From NCBI GenBank assembly GCA_000509105.1, contig BAIF02000118.1:62001-126000 (forward strand): a DNA stretch of 64,000 bases. Reading direction: 5' to 3'. The DNA comes from Clostridiales bacterium VE202-21. GTDB taxonomy: Bacteria; Bacillota; Clostridia; Lachnospirales; Lachnospiraceae. The translations under genes were made by a program, and so were the position numbers. Positions within the stretch are counted from its first letter, which is position 1; each line of letters starts with the position of its first letter. Below, one piece after another: positions 34,934-44,580 of this stretch. The notes beneath the pieces are model-generated. The model ran no database searches. It was given only the letters and a program-made list of their open reading frames with translations, and had not been told where the DNA came from.

Positions 34934-35731
34934 CTATACTGTAATGATCTCTGATATCATGTCTCTTCTTGCCACAGCCATGTCAAGATCCTCACCTTTA
35001 TAAATATTATCGCTCAGAGTCACCTCCAGCTTTACGGTTTCATACGCCAGCTTAGCATAATTATTTTCCTTGCTTAAGTGTCCCAGCAGAATGTGTTTCA
35101 AATTATCATGTAGTATATCACAAAGAAGTCTTCCTGACACTTCGTTGGATAAATGTCCCTTGTCTCCCATGACTCTCCGTTTCAGATAATATGGATAGGA
35201 TCCTACTTCCAGCATATGGATATCGTGGTTTGCCTCCAGCAGCACCGCGTCCAGACTTTTAAGCTTCGACACCGTGTATTCATCATAAATTCCAAGGTCC
35301 GTCGCCACTGCCACGGATTTCCCGCAGCAGTTCATACGGTATCCGGATGGCTCTTTCGCATCATGCGAGATCCGAAACGGATCAATTTTAATATCCCCCA
35401 GTATAAAACTTTCGTCCGTATGTATTGGATGCAGAAGCCCTTCCGGCATCCTTCCCAGGGGCGCATAATTCTCAATCCCCTCTATTGTTCCCGGAGTCGC
35501 GTAGATCGGCACCTCATATTTCCGGCTGAAAACGCCCAGTCCCTGAATATGGTCTGAATGCTCATGTGTGATCAAAATACCATCCAGTTCTTCTCCTTTG
35601 ATGTCCAACTCTTTTAGCCCTGCATCAATCTTTTTCTTGCTGATTCCTGTATCCACAAGCAGATGCGTGTTGTCGCTCCCCACATAGATACAGTTGCCGC
35701 TGCTTCCGCTGGCAATGCTGCATAACCTCAT
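34934..35731 (-). CDS. YycJ/WalJ-type MBL-fold metallohydrolase
   Basis: 265 residues of the metallo-beta-lactamase fold with the metal motif THEHSDH (55-61) and a further histidine in GHLSNEVSG and LLGHLSKENN. In Bacillus the homolog is encoded with the WalRK system and is a DNA exonuclease; in Clostridia it often stands alone, as here. It overlaps coaE by four bases, so it is translationally coupled to it. Confidence 0.88.
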   Translation of the reverse strand: MRLCSIASGSSGNCIYVGSDNTHLLVDTGISKKKIDAGLKELDIKGEELDGILITHEHSDHIQGLGVFSRKYEVPIYATPGTIEGIENYAPLGRMPEGLLHPIHTDESFILGDIKIDPFRISHDAKEPSGYRMNCCGKSVAVATDLGIYDEYTVSKLKSLDAVLLEANHDIHMLEVGSYPYYLKRRVMGDKGHLSNEVSGRLLCDILHDNLKHILLGHLSKENNYAKLAYETVKLEVTLSDNIYKGEDLDMAVARRDMISEIITV

Positions 35732-36309
35732 AATATTTCTCCTATTTGCCTTTTTGTATTGTCAAATGCCCCACTGTTATCTATGACAGCCTGGCATGCG
35801 CTGCGAAATATCCGTTCCGGGGACTGTGCTTCCATCATCCGGGCAATCTTCTCATCGGAATACCCTCTGGACTGCTTCAGGCGTTCTCTTCTAACGCTTT
35901 CTTTTGCATAAATATACCACATTTCCCCGCAGATGTCTTCATATCCTGCCTCCGGAAGAAGTGCCGCTTCTATCACATACAGCGGCACTTTCCGTTTTTT
36001 CTTTTCCTCGATATCCTGTTCCACCCATTTTTTCACTTCCGGATGGACAATCCCGTTCAACTTCTGCCGCATCTTTACATCCTGAAAAATCAGGGCGGCC
36101 AGCCGGCTGCGGTCCAGCTCCCCGTCCGTCCCTATGATCTCTGTACCGAACAGCTCTATGATCTTCTGATAGCAGACCCCGCCCTTTTTCTGAAGCTCTT
36201 TGGCCACCTCATCCAGCTGGCAGACCACCGCGCCGTATTCGTCCTCAAGGAAATGCAGGACTTTACTCTTTCCGGAACCTACCCCGCCGGTAATTCCCAG
36301 TATCTTCAT
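35728..36309 (-). CDS. coaE: Dephospho-CoA kinase
   Basis: 193 residues. P-loop GGVGSGKS at residues 8-15, DEVAKELQKKGG and HPEVKKW motifs typical of CoaE. Last step of coenzyme A synthesis, phosphorylating the 3'-hydroxyl of dephospho-CoA. It follows polA by 65 bases, the usual Firmicutes order polA-coaE. The penultimate CoA enzyme, CoaD, is encoded separately at 53197. Confidence 0.96.
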   Translation of the reverse strand: MKILGITGGVGSGKSKVLHFLEDEYGAVVCQLDEVAKELQKKGGVCYQKIIELFGTEIIGTDGELDRSRLAALIFQDVKMRQKLNGIVHPEVKKWVEQDIEEKKKRKVPLYVIEAALLPEAGYEDICGEMWYIYAKESVRRERLKQSRGYSDEKIARMMEAQSPERIFRSACQAVIDNSGAFDNTKRQIGEIL

Positions 36310-36374
36310 CTAAATTCCTCTTTGTCAATATTCGCTTTACTCAAATTTTTCCAAACTCCGCTTTGCCACGGACA

Positions 36375-38990
36375 CTACTTTGCCTCGTACCAGTTTTCCC
36401 CTGTATGCATGTCTACAATCAAGGGAACGTCCAGGTCTGCGGCCTGCTCCATCTGCCGTTTCAGTATCTCCTTTACTTCTTCGACTTCGTCCTTGTGGGC
36501 CTCGAGCAGCAATTCATCGTGCACCTGCAGGATCATTTTTGACCGGAGTCCTTTTTCCTTCAGCTCCCGGTTTACACCGATCATCGCAATTTTCATAATA
36601 TCCGCGGCAGATCCCTGGATCGGAGCGTTCATCGCCACCCGCTCTCCGAAATTCCGCTGCATAAAATTGCTGGATTTCAGTTCCGGCACCGGCCTTCTGC
36701 GCCCGAAGAGAGTTACAACGTAGCCCTCCGTTTTTGCATGGGCCACTGTATCATCCAGAAAACGTTTGATCCCCGGATAAGTCTCAAAATAATTTTCAAT
36801 GTACTGCGCCGCTTCTTTCCTGGTGATACTCAAATCCTGGCTCAGCCCAAAGGAACTGATTCCGTATACGATTCCAAAGTTGACCGCCTTGGCATTGCGC
36901 CGCTGGAGTTCCGTCACCTCTTCAAACGGAGTGTGGAACACCTGGGAAGCCGTCATTCGGTGGATATCCCTGGCCTCTTTATAAGCCTGGATCAGCTGTT
37001 CGTCCCCGGAGCAGTGCGCCAGTATCCTCAGCTCGATCTGGGAATAATCTGCATCGATAAAGACGCAGCCCTCTTTTGGTACAAATACTTTTCTAATCAG
37101 ACGCCCCAGTTCCATCCGCACCGGAATGTTCTGAAGGTTCGGCTCCGTACTGCTGATCCGGCCGGTTGCGGTGATCGTCTGGTTGAACTTTCCGTGGATT
37201 CTTCCATCCGGTCCAATATAGACAGCCAGGCCGTCCGCATATGTGGATTTCAGCTTGGTCAGCTGTCTGTACTCCAAAATCTTATCTACCACCGGATAAT
37301 CCGGCGCCAGCTTCTCCAGTACATCGGCGGCTGTTGAGTATCCGGTCTTTGTCTTTTTACCGTTGGGCAGCTGCATGTGGTCAAAAAGGACAGTTCCCAG
37401 CTGTTTCGGAGAGTTGATGTTAAAGGTCTCCCCTGCCATCTCATAGATTTCCTTCTCCAGCTCCACGATCCGGCCGCCCAGCTGTTCTCCATAAAACTTC
37501 AGAGCCTCTGCCTCCACCTGTATACCTGCCTGCTCCATATCGAACAGGGTGAAAACAAGCGGCATCTCTATGTCTGTAAACAGGTGGTACATCCCCTCCG
37601 CCTGCATCTTGTCTCTCAAAGGTTTTACGGATGCAAATGCAGTGTACGCTTCATAACATGCCTTTGTCATGATATCTGCCTTCTCATCGATCATAATTCC
37701 CAGCTGTTCCCTTGCCACATCTTCGTAATCATAATTATTCTTCAGAGGATTCAGAAGATAAGCTGCCACAGTGGCATCGAAACATTTCTCCTGCTCTGCC
37801 GCTTTCACCAGAGGAAGGTATTTCTTCAGGTCAAACATGGCAAATGTCTGTACGCTGCCTGCTATTTCCGTTAATTTTCCAAACAGATACTCTATATCCA
37901 TATTGGTATCACAGGGAATGGAATAGATGCGCTCCGGCCCATAGGCAATACTCACTCTTCCGTAACCGGACGGATGTGCAAACAGGGGCAGCACATTTCC
38001 GGCATCCTCCGTAATTGCAGCGCCTACACACTCCGCCTGGGCTGCCTCTATGAATATCTTTTCCGCTTCCTCTTTATCCGTGATCTCCTTGAAATGAGAT
38101 TCCACTTTATTGGATGAGCTTTCTACATCAAAACGGCTCAGCAGATTTTTGAACTGCAGTTTCTGAAAATAGTCATGTGCTTCCTTCGTAAACGGATTCC
38201 CATGCTCAGCCGCTTCCAGGTTAAACGCGATCTCTGCATGAGTATTGATGGTGGCGAGCGTCTTGCTCATGCACGCCTGATCCCAGTACTCCTGCAGGTT
38301 CTTGCTGGCTCTCGGAGGCTTGATCTCTGCTGCGTGGGCATAGGCATTTTCTATGGTGCCATATTCCACGATTATCTTGGTTGCCGTCTTCTCTCCGACT
38401 CCCGGAACGCCCGGTATGTTATCCGATGCATCACCCATCAGCGCTTTCACGTCGATAAATTCCGTCGGGGTAACTCCATACTTTTCCTTTACGTCTTCTG
38501 CGTAATAGTCCTCTACTTCTGTCCTGCCTTGTTTTGTCTTTGGAATCCGGATCTTTACATGCTCCGTCGCGAGCTGCAGCGTATCTCTGTCCCCGGATAT
38601 GATGGCGACATCCATCCCCTTTTCCTCGCAGATGCGTGAAATCGTTCCCAGCAGATCGTCCGCTTCCAGGCCTGCCTGCTCGATAATCTCGATGTTCATG
38701 GCCTGCAGAACTTCCTTGATTACCGGGACCTGCTGCCTTAGTTCTTCTGCCATTGGCTTTCTGGTTCCCTTATAATCTGCATACATCTCATGCCGGAATG
38801 TAGGCGCATGCACATCAAATGTCACGGTCAGATATTCCGGCTTCTCCTCGTCCAGGATCTTGAACATGATGTTCAAAAACCCATAAATAGCGTTCGTATG
38901 AAGCCCCTCTGAATTGGTCAGGTCCGGTACTCCATAGAACGCCCTGTTTAAAATACTGTGGCCATCTATTAATACAATCTTTTTACTCAT
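36375..38990 (-). CDS. polA: DNA polymerase I
   Basis: 871 residues from the ATG at 38990 (GGAG upstream). N-terminal 5'-3' exonuclease/flap domain (IDGHSILNRAFYG, GLEADDLLGTI, DRDTLQLA, GVPGVGEKTA), a middle 3'-5' exonuclease-like domain that lacks the acidic proofreading residues, and the polymerase domain with motif A DADYSQIELRILAH, motif B RRNAKAVNFGIVYGIS and motif C QVHDELL. Repairs DNA and replaces Okazaki primers. The missing proofreading residues are usual for this lineage. Confidence 0.97.
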   Translation of the reverse strand: MSKKIVLIDGHSILNRAFYGVPDLTNSEGLHTNAIYGFLNIMFKILDEEKPEYLTVTFDVHAPTFRHEMYADYKGTRKPMAEELRQQVPVIKEVLQAMNIEIIEQAGLEADDLLGTISRICEEKGMDVAIISGDRDTLQLATEHVKIRIPKTKQGRTEVEDYYAEDVKEKYGVTPTEFIDVKALMGDASDNIPGVPGVGEKTATKIIVEYGTIENAYAHAAEIKPPRASKNLQEYWDQACMSKTLATINTHAEIAFNLEAAEHGNPFTKEAHDYFQKLQFKNLLSRFDVESSSNKVESHFKEITDKEEAEKIFIEAAQAECVGAAITEDAGNVLPLFAHPSGYGRVSIAYGPERIYSIPCDTNMDIEYLFGKLTEIAGSVQTFAMFDLKKYLPLVKAAEQEKCFDATVAAYLLNPLKNNYDYEDVAREQLGIMIDEKADIMTKACYEAYTAFASVKPLRDKMQAEGMYHLFTDIEMPLVFTLFDMEQAGIQVEAEALKFYGEQLGGRIVELEKEIYEMAGETFNINSPKQLGTVLFDHMQLPNGKKTKTGYSTAADVLEKLAPDYPVVDKILEYRQLTKLKSTYADGLAVYIGPDGRIHGKFNQTITATGRISSTEPNLQNIPVRMELGRLIRKVFVPKEGCVFIDADYSQIELRILAHCSGDEQLIQAYKEARDIHRMTASQVFHTPFEEVTELQRRNAKAVNFGIVYGISSFGLSQDLSITRKEAAQYIENYFETYPGIKRFLDDTVAHAKTEGYVVTLFGRRRPVPELKSSNFMQRNFGERVAMNAPIQGSAADIMKIAMIGVNRELKEKGLRSKMILQVHDELLLEAHKDEVEEVKEILKRQMEQAADLDVPLIVDMHTGENWYEAK

Positions 38991-39156
38991 AGTTTTTTCT
39001 CCACATCCTGGTGATATTATATCATGACCGCCGTTGGGAAAATGTGCAGACACACGTCCCTTACTAACGTTCACTATAACATAATAGAGTATACACTAAA
39101 TTCTTTCTTTTTAAAAGGCTATTTTTATGATATTATGAAAGCAACTGTTGAATTTT

Positions 39157-39293
39157 GTAACAGTTCAGATAGGTCTGCGCATTTACTGTGCAGACCGTAC
39201 GAAAACATGTTGGTTACAGGCATCCAGCCTTTCTCTGCAGGCGAATTTCAATAGGCTGGATGCGTAACGGTTCAGGCTTGCCTGAACTGTTAC
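39157..39293 (+). repeat. MITE-like element with perfect terminal inverted repeats
   Basis: 137 bp bounded by GTAACAGTTCAG (39157-39168) and its exact complement (39282-39293). Internal stem-loops: GGTCTGC...GCAGACC, GCATCCAGCC...GGCTGGATGC and GTAACGGTTCAGG...CCTGAACTGTTAC. Flanks share GAATTT(T), a possible target duplication. It occupies most of the 38991-39322 gap. Diverged relative at 27850-27999, and a 30-bp relative of its last hairpin at 53819-53848. Confidence 0.8.
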
Positions 39294-39322
39294 AGAATTT
39301 TTGCGATTAAGGAGTATAGAAA

Positions 39323-39949
39323 ATGGATGGAATTATTTTTGATGTAGACGGAACATTATGGGACTCAACGAACTCAGTGGCAGAGGCCTGGAACCAGGCA
39401 ATTGCCGAACATTCTGACCTGGATGTCAGAATAGATGGCCCGATGCTGAAGAATCTGTTCGGCAAAACAATGGACGAGATATATCATGCAGTCTTTCCTA
39501 CTTTGTCGAAAGAGGAACAGCAGAAACTGGGTGATATCTGCTTCGAATACGAAAACAAGCTTCTTGAGACGAAACCCGGCATCCTCTATGAAGGCGTCCG
39601 GGAGACCCTGCTAAGGCTTTCTCAGAGCACCCGGATTTTCATTGTCAGCAACTGCCAGTGCGGATATATTGAAGTCTTTTTAAAGACAACAGGACTCAAA
39701 GCTGCTGTGCAGGACCACCTCTGCTTTGGTGAAACCCAGACCTCTAAGGGGATGACGATCAGAACTCTGATGGAGCGCAGAAAACTGAGAGATGTGGTCT
39801 ATGTGGGCGATACACAGGGTGATTATGAGGCCTGCCTGGAAGCCGGCATTCCTTTTATTTTCGCATCATACGGCTTTGGCAATGTCCCCGCCGCGGAAGT
39901 GAAAATATCCAGAATCAGCGAGCTGCTGGAACTGTTTCTTCTATTATAA
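39323..39949 (+). CDS. HAD-family phosphatase (phosphoglycolate phosphatase-like)
   Basis: 208 residues. Motif I FDVDGTLWDS with nucleophile Asp7 and Asp9, a helical cap (about 15-85), motif II FIVSNCQ, motif III lysine in TSKG and motif IV YVGDTQGDYEAC. Subfamily IA HAD hydrolase removing phosphate from a small metabolite; the substrate cannot be read from sequence. It is a single gene with a good ribosome binding site (AAGGAG), transcribed opposite to polA and trp. Confidence 0.9.
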   Translation: MDGIIFDVDGTLWDSTNSVAEAWNQAIAEHSDLDVRIDGPMLKNLFGKTMDEIYHAVFPTLSKEEQQKLGDICFEYENKLLETKPGILYEGVRETLLRLSQSTRIFIVSNCQCGYIEVFLKTTGLKAAVQDHLCFGETQTSKGMTIRTLMERRKLRDVVYVGDTQGDYEACLEAGIPFIFASYGFGNVPAAEVKISRISELLELFLLL

Positions 39950-39957
39950 ATGTGCGG

Positions 39958-39997
39958 AACGGGAAATGCTTGCAGGAAAACCAGGGAGTTTCCCGTT
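39958..39997 (+). terminator. Possible terminator of the HAD gene
   Basis: AACGGGAAA (39958-39966) and TTTCCCGTT (39989-39997) form a 9-bp stem just past the stop codon; the loop is long (22 bases) and no T run follows, so the call is tentative. Confidence 0.35.
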
Positions 39998-40112
39998 GAT
40001 CTCCCTGTGATCCGCTGTCACTAAAATATCCGGCTCTGCCAACTGAATCTTTTTGTGTCTCAGACGGCAGGGCCGGGCTGCCCCCTGATCTGTTTTATCC
40101 GAAATTCTGCGT

Positions 40113-40888
40113 TCAGCAGTTGCGTACTGCCTCTCTCATCTCAGACACATACGTTTTCAAGGCTTCCTCCGCCTTATCCCCATATGTTTCAATCAATTTT
40201 ACAATGGCGCTTCCCACAATTGCCCCGTCGGATACTGCTGCCATCGCCCCTGCCTGCTCCGGCGTGCTGATTCCGAAACCTACGGCTGCCGGAAGATCGG
40301 TCACTTCGCGGATAGAAGCAATCATAGATGAAATATCCGTCTCGATATGATTCCTCACACCCGTTACTCCCATGGAGGATACGACATAGAGAAAGCCCTT
40401 TGCCTCTTTTGCAATCATCTGAATGCGCTGTCTGGATGTCGGCGCTATCATGGAAATAATATCTACACCGTGTTTGTCTGCTATATGTGACATTTCCCCC
40501 TTTTCCTCATAGGCAGATCCGGAATTATAATTCCGTCTACGCCCAGCTCCTCACATTTCGTATAAAACGCTTCGTATCCATAATGAAACACGGGGTTTAG
40601 ATAAGTCATGAAAACCAGCGGTATCTGGCTTTTTTTTCTCACCTTTCTTACAATTTCGAACACACCGTCCGTCGTCATATTTCCGTTCAACGCTCTGATA
40701 TTGGCCTCCTGAATCACAATACCTTCGGCGGTCGGATCGGAGAATGGAATTCCGATTTCTATCAGGTCCGCCCCGGCCTCTTCCATTGCCAGAATGTATT
40801 CTACTGTCTTATCCCCCGAGGGATCTCCTGCCGTTAAGAACACGATAAACGCTTTTCCCCCTGCAAATGCATCTGCTATTCTACTCAT
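40113..40888 (-). pseudogene. trpA: Tryptophan synthase alpha chain, split by a -1 frameshift
   Basis: N-terminal half from 40888: FIVFLTAGDPSGDKTVEYI, EIGIPFSDPTAEG (catalytic Glu and Asp region), FMTYLNPVFHYG, DGIIIPDLP. There the frame is lost. One base on, the expected continuation (YEEKGE MSHIADKHGVDIISMIAPTS, VSSMGVTG, VGFGIST, AIVGSAIVKLIE) runs to a stop at 40113. Restoring one base in the CTGCC-TATGAG stretch near 40510-40520 gives a normal alpha chain of about 258 residues. Cleaves indole-3-glycerol phosphate to indole for TrpB. Its start overlaps trpB by eight bases. Confidence 0.93.
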
Positions 40889-42065
40889 GAATGTCTACCC
40901 CCTTATACCTTGCGATAGCCGCCACATCTTTATCGCCTCTTCCTGAAAGGCAGATAATCAGGCTCTCGTCTTTTCTCATCTGCGGTGCAATTTTTCTTGT
41001 ATGTGCAACGGCATGTGCGCTTTCTATGGCACAGATAATGCCCTCTGTCCTTGCCAGATATTCAAATGCATCTACCGCCTCATCGTCTGTCACCGGCACA
41101 TACTCTGCGCGGCCGGAATCCCGCAGATATGCGTGTTCCGGCCCGATGCCCGGATAGTCCAGTCCGGCGGAAATGGAGTACACCGGAGCGATCTGTCCGT
41201 ATTCGTCCTGGCAGAAATAGGATTTCATACCGTGGAAGACTCCCAGAGTTCCCTTTGCCATCGTTGCAGCATGCTGGTCTGTGTCGATTCCTCTTCCTGC
41301 CGCCTCGCAGCCGATCAGTTTTACATTTTCATCTTCGATAAAGTTGTAAAACATACCCATGGCATTACTTCCTCCTCCCACACAGGCAAGCACTGCAGAG
41401 GGAAGTCTCCCTTCCGCTTCCAGGATCTGCTGCCGTGCCTCCTGGCTGATCACACTCTGGAAATCCCGCACCATCATCGGGAACGGGTGGGGCCCCATCA
41501 CGGAGCCAAGTACATAGTGGGTATCCGATACCCGGTTCGTCCATTCGCGCATGGTCGCATTTACTGCATCTTTCAGGGTCTGTGTGCCGGTCGTTACTGC
41601 ATGGACCTTTGCCCCGAGCAGTTCCATCCTGTATACATTCAGCGCCTGCCGGTCCGTGTCCTCCTTTCCCATAAAGACTTCACATTCCATCCCCAGAAGC
41701 GCCGCCGCTGTCGCAGTTGCCACACCATGCTGCCCGGCACCCGTTTCTGCAATCACCCTTGCCTTTCCCATTTTCTTTGCCAGCAGAACCTGCCCCAGCA
41801 CGTTATTAATCTTGTGGGAACCAGTATGATTCAGATCTTCCCTCTTAAGATAGATTCTGGCCCCGCCCAGATCCTCTGTCATCTTTTCTGCATAATACAG
41901 CAGGGACGGACGCCCCGCGTATTCATTAAACAATTGTTTCAGCTCCTGCTGGAATCCTGCATCTTTTTTATAATATTCATATTGTTCCTCCAGCTGAATC
42001 AACTCGTTCATTAATGTTTCGGAGATATACTGCCCTCCAAACTCACCGTATCTTCCTTTCGACAT
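40881..42065 (-). CDS. trpB: Tryptophan synthase beta chain
   Basis: 394 residues. PLP-binding lysine in LNHTGSHKINN, phosphate loop GGGSNAMG, and catalytic glutamate in AETGAGQHGVA. Condenses indole with serine to tryptophan; functions as an alpha2-beta2 complex with TrpA. Its start lies inside the 3' end of trpF (23-base overlap), indicating coupled translation in the trpEGDCFBA operon. Confidence 0.97.
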   Translation of the reverse strand: MSKGRYGEFGGQYISETLMNELIQLEEQYEYYKKDAGFQQELKQLFNEYAGRPSLLYYAEKMTEDLGGARIYLKREDLNHTGSHKINNVLGQVLLAKKMGKARVIAETGAGQHGVATATAAALLGMECEVFMGKEDTDRQALNVYRMELLGAKVHAVTTGTQTLKDAVNATMREWTNRVSDTHYVLGSVMGPHPFPMMVRDFQSVISQEARQQILEAEGRLPSAVLACVGGGSNAMGMFYNFIEDENVKLIGCEAAGRGIDTDQHAATMAKGTLGVFHGMKSYFCQDEYGQIAPVYSISAGLDYPGIGPEHAYLRDSGRAEYVPVTDDEAVDAFEYLARTEGIICAIESAHAVAHTRKIAPQMRKDESLIICLSGRGDKDVAAIARYKGVDIHE

Positions 42066-42666
42066 CTCGAATCCTCCTGACTGCTTTTTCTATTTTTTCT
42101 TTATCCTTCCTGCCGTCTGTCTCTACACCGCTGCTCATATCGACTGCGTAAGGCAATACCTGCCGGGCCGCCTCCGCCACATTTTCCGGAGTCAGCCCCC
42201 CGGCCAGAAAGAAAGGCTTGGCAGGGCTGCCGATTCTTCCATAATCAAAAGTTGTGCCCGTTCCTCCCCTGCCGCTGTCCAAAAGCAGATAATCCACACA
42301 GCTGTGCTCCCACCTCTTTATCTCTCTGCTGTACGTATCTCCTGACATAGAAACTGCTTTCACAACCGGGACATCACAGCAGCACTTCAAATCTTCCGCA
42401 AATTCCAAAGTTTCATTTCCATGCAGCTGCACGATATCAATCACCTTTTCGTATACCAGCTGCAGAATCTGCTCCAGCGGCGCATCTGTAAACACCCCCG
42501 CTGCGGCTATTTTCTTAGACAACCCTTGCCTCAAAAGGGCCGCCTGTCTTGGATCTACATATCTTCTGCTGCCCTGCGCAAAGACAAATCCAATATAGTC
42601 AGGCTGCACTTCATTGACAGCCGCAATCTCTTCCTCCCTGCACAAACCACATATTTTAATCTTCAT
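42043..42666 (-). CDS. trpF: Phosphoribosylanthranilate isomerase
   Basis: 207 residues from the ATG at 42666. KICGLCREEEIAAVNE (catalytic Cys in the KICGL motif), GFVFAQGSRRYVDP, VQLHGNE and LLLDSGRGGTG with the catalytic Asp are as in TrpF. Performs the Amadori rearrangement between TrpD and TrpC. Its ATG overlaps the trpC stop (42663-42666). Confidence 0.95.
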   Translation of the reverse strand: MKIKICGLCREEEIAAVNEVQPDYIGFVFAQGSRRYVDPRQAALLRQGLSKKIAAAGVFTDAPLEQILQLVYEKVIDIVQLHGNETLEFAEDLKCCCDVPVVKAVSMSGDTYSREIKRWEHSCVDYLLLDSGRGGTGTTFDYGRIGSPAKPFFLAGGLTPENVAEAARQVLPYAVDMSSGVETDGRKDKEKIEKAVRRIRDVERKIR

Positions 42667-43502
42667 ATCCCCTCCCCGGATGATAAATCTTGAAAATATT
42701 CTGACAATGGTGGGCAAAGGGGTCTGACCCCTTTGTTGACAAATCGCATAAGCGTCTCGCCTATCAGTACTCCATCTGTTCCGTTTTCTCTCAGGCACTG
42801 GACATCCCCGGCTGTTTTTATTCCACTCTCGGATACAAAGAGTATCCCGTCCGGCACCAGGGCGCGCAGCCGGCTGCTGGTCCGGATATCTACCTGAAAG
42901 GTTCTTAAATCCCGATTATTGACCCCTATTATTCTGGCGCCGCACCGCAGGGCCTTCTTTACTTCTTCTTCGGTGTGTGCTTCGACCAATGCCGACAGCC
43001 CCAGTTCGTCTGCAATCTTCATATATCCGCGCAGTTCCTGCTCTTCCAGAATCGCACAGATCAGCAGTACAGCCGACGCATGGATGCATTTTGCCTCAAA
43101 GAGCATGTAGGCATCTATGGTGAAATCTTTCCGAAGTATGGGGATATGCACTTTTTCCGCAATTTCCTCCAGATATCGGTTACTGCCCTGAAAATAGTAT
43201 GGCTCAGTTAAAACAGATATTGCCGCCGCGCCCGCGCTCTCGTAATCTTCTGCAACGGCCAGATAGGGAAAATGTTCCGCTATTACCCCTTTTGACGGAG
43301 ACGCTTTTTTTACTTCGCAGATAAAAGACATTCCTTCTTGTCTTAATGCTTCTTCAAAAGGAAAGCGAAATTTACCTCCGTTTTTTTCTTTTTCTGCCGC
43401 TGCGATTCCAGATGCTCTTTCCTTTAATTCTCTCTCGGGTACTTCCCGTTTTCTTTCTTGAATTCTCTCTCTGGTTCTGTCTGCAATTTCTTCTAATATC
43501 AT
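42663..43502 (-). CDS. trpC: Indole-3-glycerol phosphate synthase with repeat-derived C-terminus
   Basis: 279 residues of a TIM-barrel enzyme: FICEVKKASPSKG, ILRKDFTID, ALVEAHTEEEVKKAL, GVNNRDLRTFQVD, SESGI and GVLIGETLM. The body is complete, but after GETLMRFVNKG the last ~20 residues are encoded by a copy of the 43-bp GGGGTCTGACCCC repeat (42693-42735) and following bases. They do not resemble normal TrpC tails. The active site is upstream of this, so activity is probably kept. Overlaps trpF. Confidence 0.94.
   Translation of the reverse strand: MILEEIADRTRERIQERKREVPERELKERASGIAAAEKEKNGGKFRFPFEEALRQEGMSFICEVKKASPSKGVIAEHFPYLAVAEDYESAGAAAISVLTEPYYFQGSNRYLEEIAEKVHIPILRKDFTIDAYMLFEAKCIHASAVLLICAILEEQELRGYMKIADELGLSALVEAHTEEEVKKALRCGARIIGVNNRDLRTFQVDIRTSSRLRALVPDGILFVSESGIKTAGDVQCLRENGTDGVLIGETLMRFVNKGVRPLCPPLSEYFQDLSSGEGI
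42693..42735 (-). repeat. 43-bp dispersed repeat R3 inside the trpC 3' end
   Basis: Inverted copy of R1/R2: on the plus strand AAAATATTCTGACAATGG ... AAAGGGGTCTGACCCCTTTG. Same 43-bp length, with a few substitutions. Read in frame as part of trpC. Confidence 0.85.
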
Positions 43503-43514
43503 TGTTTACCCGCC

Positions 43515-44531
43515 TTATATTTCTTCATTTGAATACGCAATGAACTGTTCTAACTTTTCCTGTGCCTTGCCGCTGTCTATAGCTTCCTGCGCCATCTTTA
43601 CCCCTGCTTCAAGTGTATCCGCCCTGCCTGCCACATATAGAGCTGCACCGGCATTGAGCAGTACCGCGCTGCGTTTTGGCCCAAGTTCCCTGCCGCTCAG
43701 AACCGCTTTCGTAATCTCAGCGTTTTCCTGCGGGGTTCCGCCCTGCAGCTCATTTTTGCCGCAGGATGTAAAACCAAACTGCTCCGGCGTGACCGTATAC
43801 GAATGAAACTCTCCGTTTTTAATCTCACATACGGTCGTCGGCGCGCTCATTGAGATCTCATCCAGCTTATCCTGCCCGTACACGACCATGGCATTTTTGA
43901 CTCCCAGCTTTTCAAGAACTCTTGCAAGCGGCTCCACAAGAGCCTCCTCGTAGACACCCATGACTTCCATATTTGCGCCTGCCGGATTAGCGAGCGGTCC
44001 CAGGATATTGAAAATGGTTCTGATCCCCAGTTCTTTTCTGACCGGGGCTACGTATTTCATGGCGATGTGATAATTTTGTGCAAATAGAAAACAGATTCCG
44101 ATCTTTTCCAGCAGCTCGGCACTTTTTTCAGGGGGAATCGTGATCCTCACCCCCAGTGCCTCCAGTACATCCGCCGCCCCACATCTGCTGGATGCGGCTC
44201 TGTTTCCGTGCTTTGCCACAGGGACGCCTGCTGCCGCAATCACAAGTGCAGAGGTTGTTGAGATGTTAAACGAATTTGCTCCATCCCCTCCTGTCCCTAC
44301 GATTTCCAGCGCATCTACATTATGCAGGAGTTTCACACAGTGCTCCCGCATCCCTGCAGCCGAAGCCGTGATCTCGTCAATGGTCTCCCCCTTCAGGCTC
44401 ATGGCCGTCAGATACGAGCTCATCTGTACATTGCTCGCCTCCCCGCTCATAATTTCATCCATTACCTGATAAGCTTCCGTATAGGTTAAGTTTTCTCTTC
44501 CTGCCAGTTTTAAAATTGCTTCTTTAATCAT
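43515..44531 (-). CDS. trpD: Anthranilate phosphoribosyltransferase
   Basis: 338 residues. VGTGGDGANSFNIST (phosphoribosyl pyrophosphate loop), KHGNRAASSRCGAADVLEALG, and IFNILGPLANPA are hallmarks. Transfers the phosphoribosyl group to anthranilate. Stand-alone (not fused to trpG), 12 bases upstream of trpC. Confidence 0.97.
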   Translation of the reverse strand: MIKEAILKLAGRENLTYTEAYQVMDEIMSGEASNVQMSSYLTAMSLKGETIDEITASAAGMREHCVKLLHNVDALEIVGTGGDGANSFNISTTSALVIAAAGVPVAKHGNRAASSRCGAADVLEALGVRITIPPEKSAELLEKIGICFLFAQNYHIAMKYVAPVRKELGIRTIFNILGPLANPAGANMEVMGVYEEALVEPLARVLEKLGVKNAMVVYGQDKLDEISMSAPTTVCEIKNGEFHSYTVTPEQFGFTSCGKNELQGGTPQENAEITKAVLSGRELGPKRSAVLLNAGAALYVAGRADTLEAGVKMAQEAIDSGKAQEKLEQFIAYSNEEI

Positions 44532-44580
44532 GATGTCCTGTTTCCTTTCTGCCCTGCTGCTCTTATTTAATATGTCTGGT

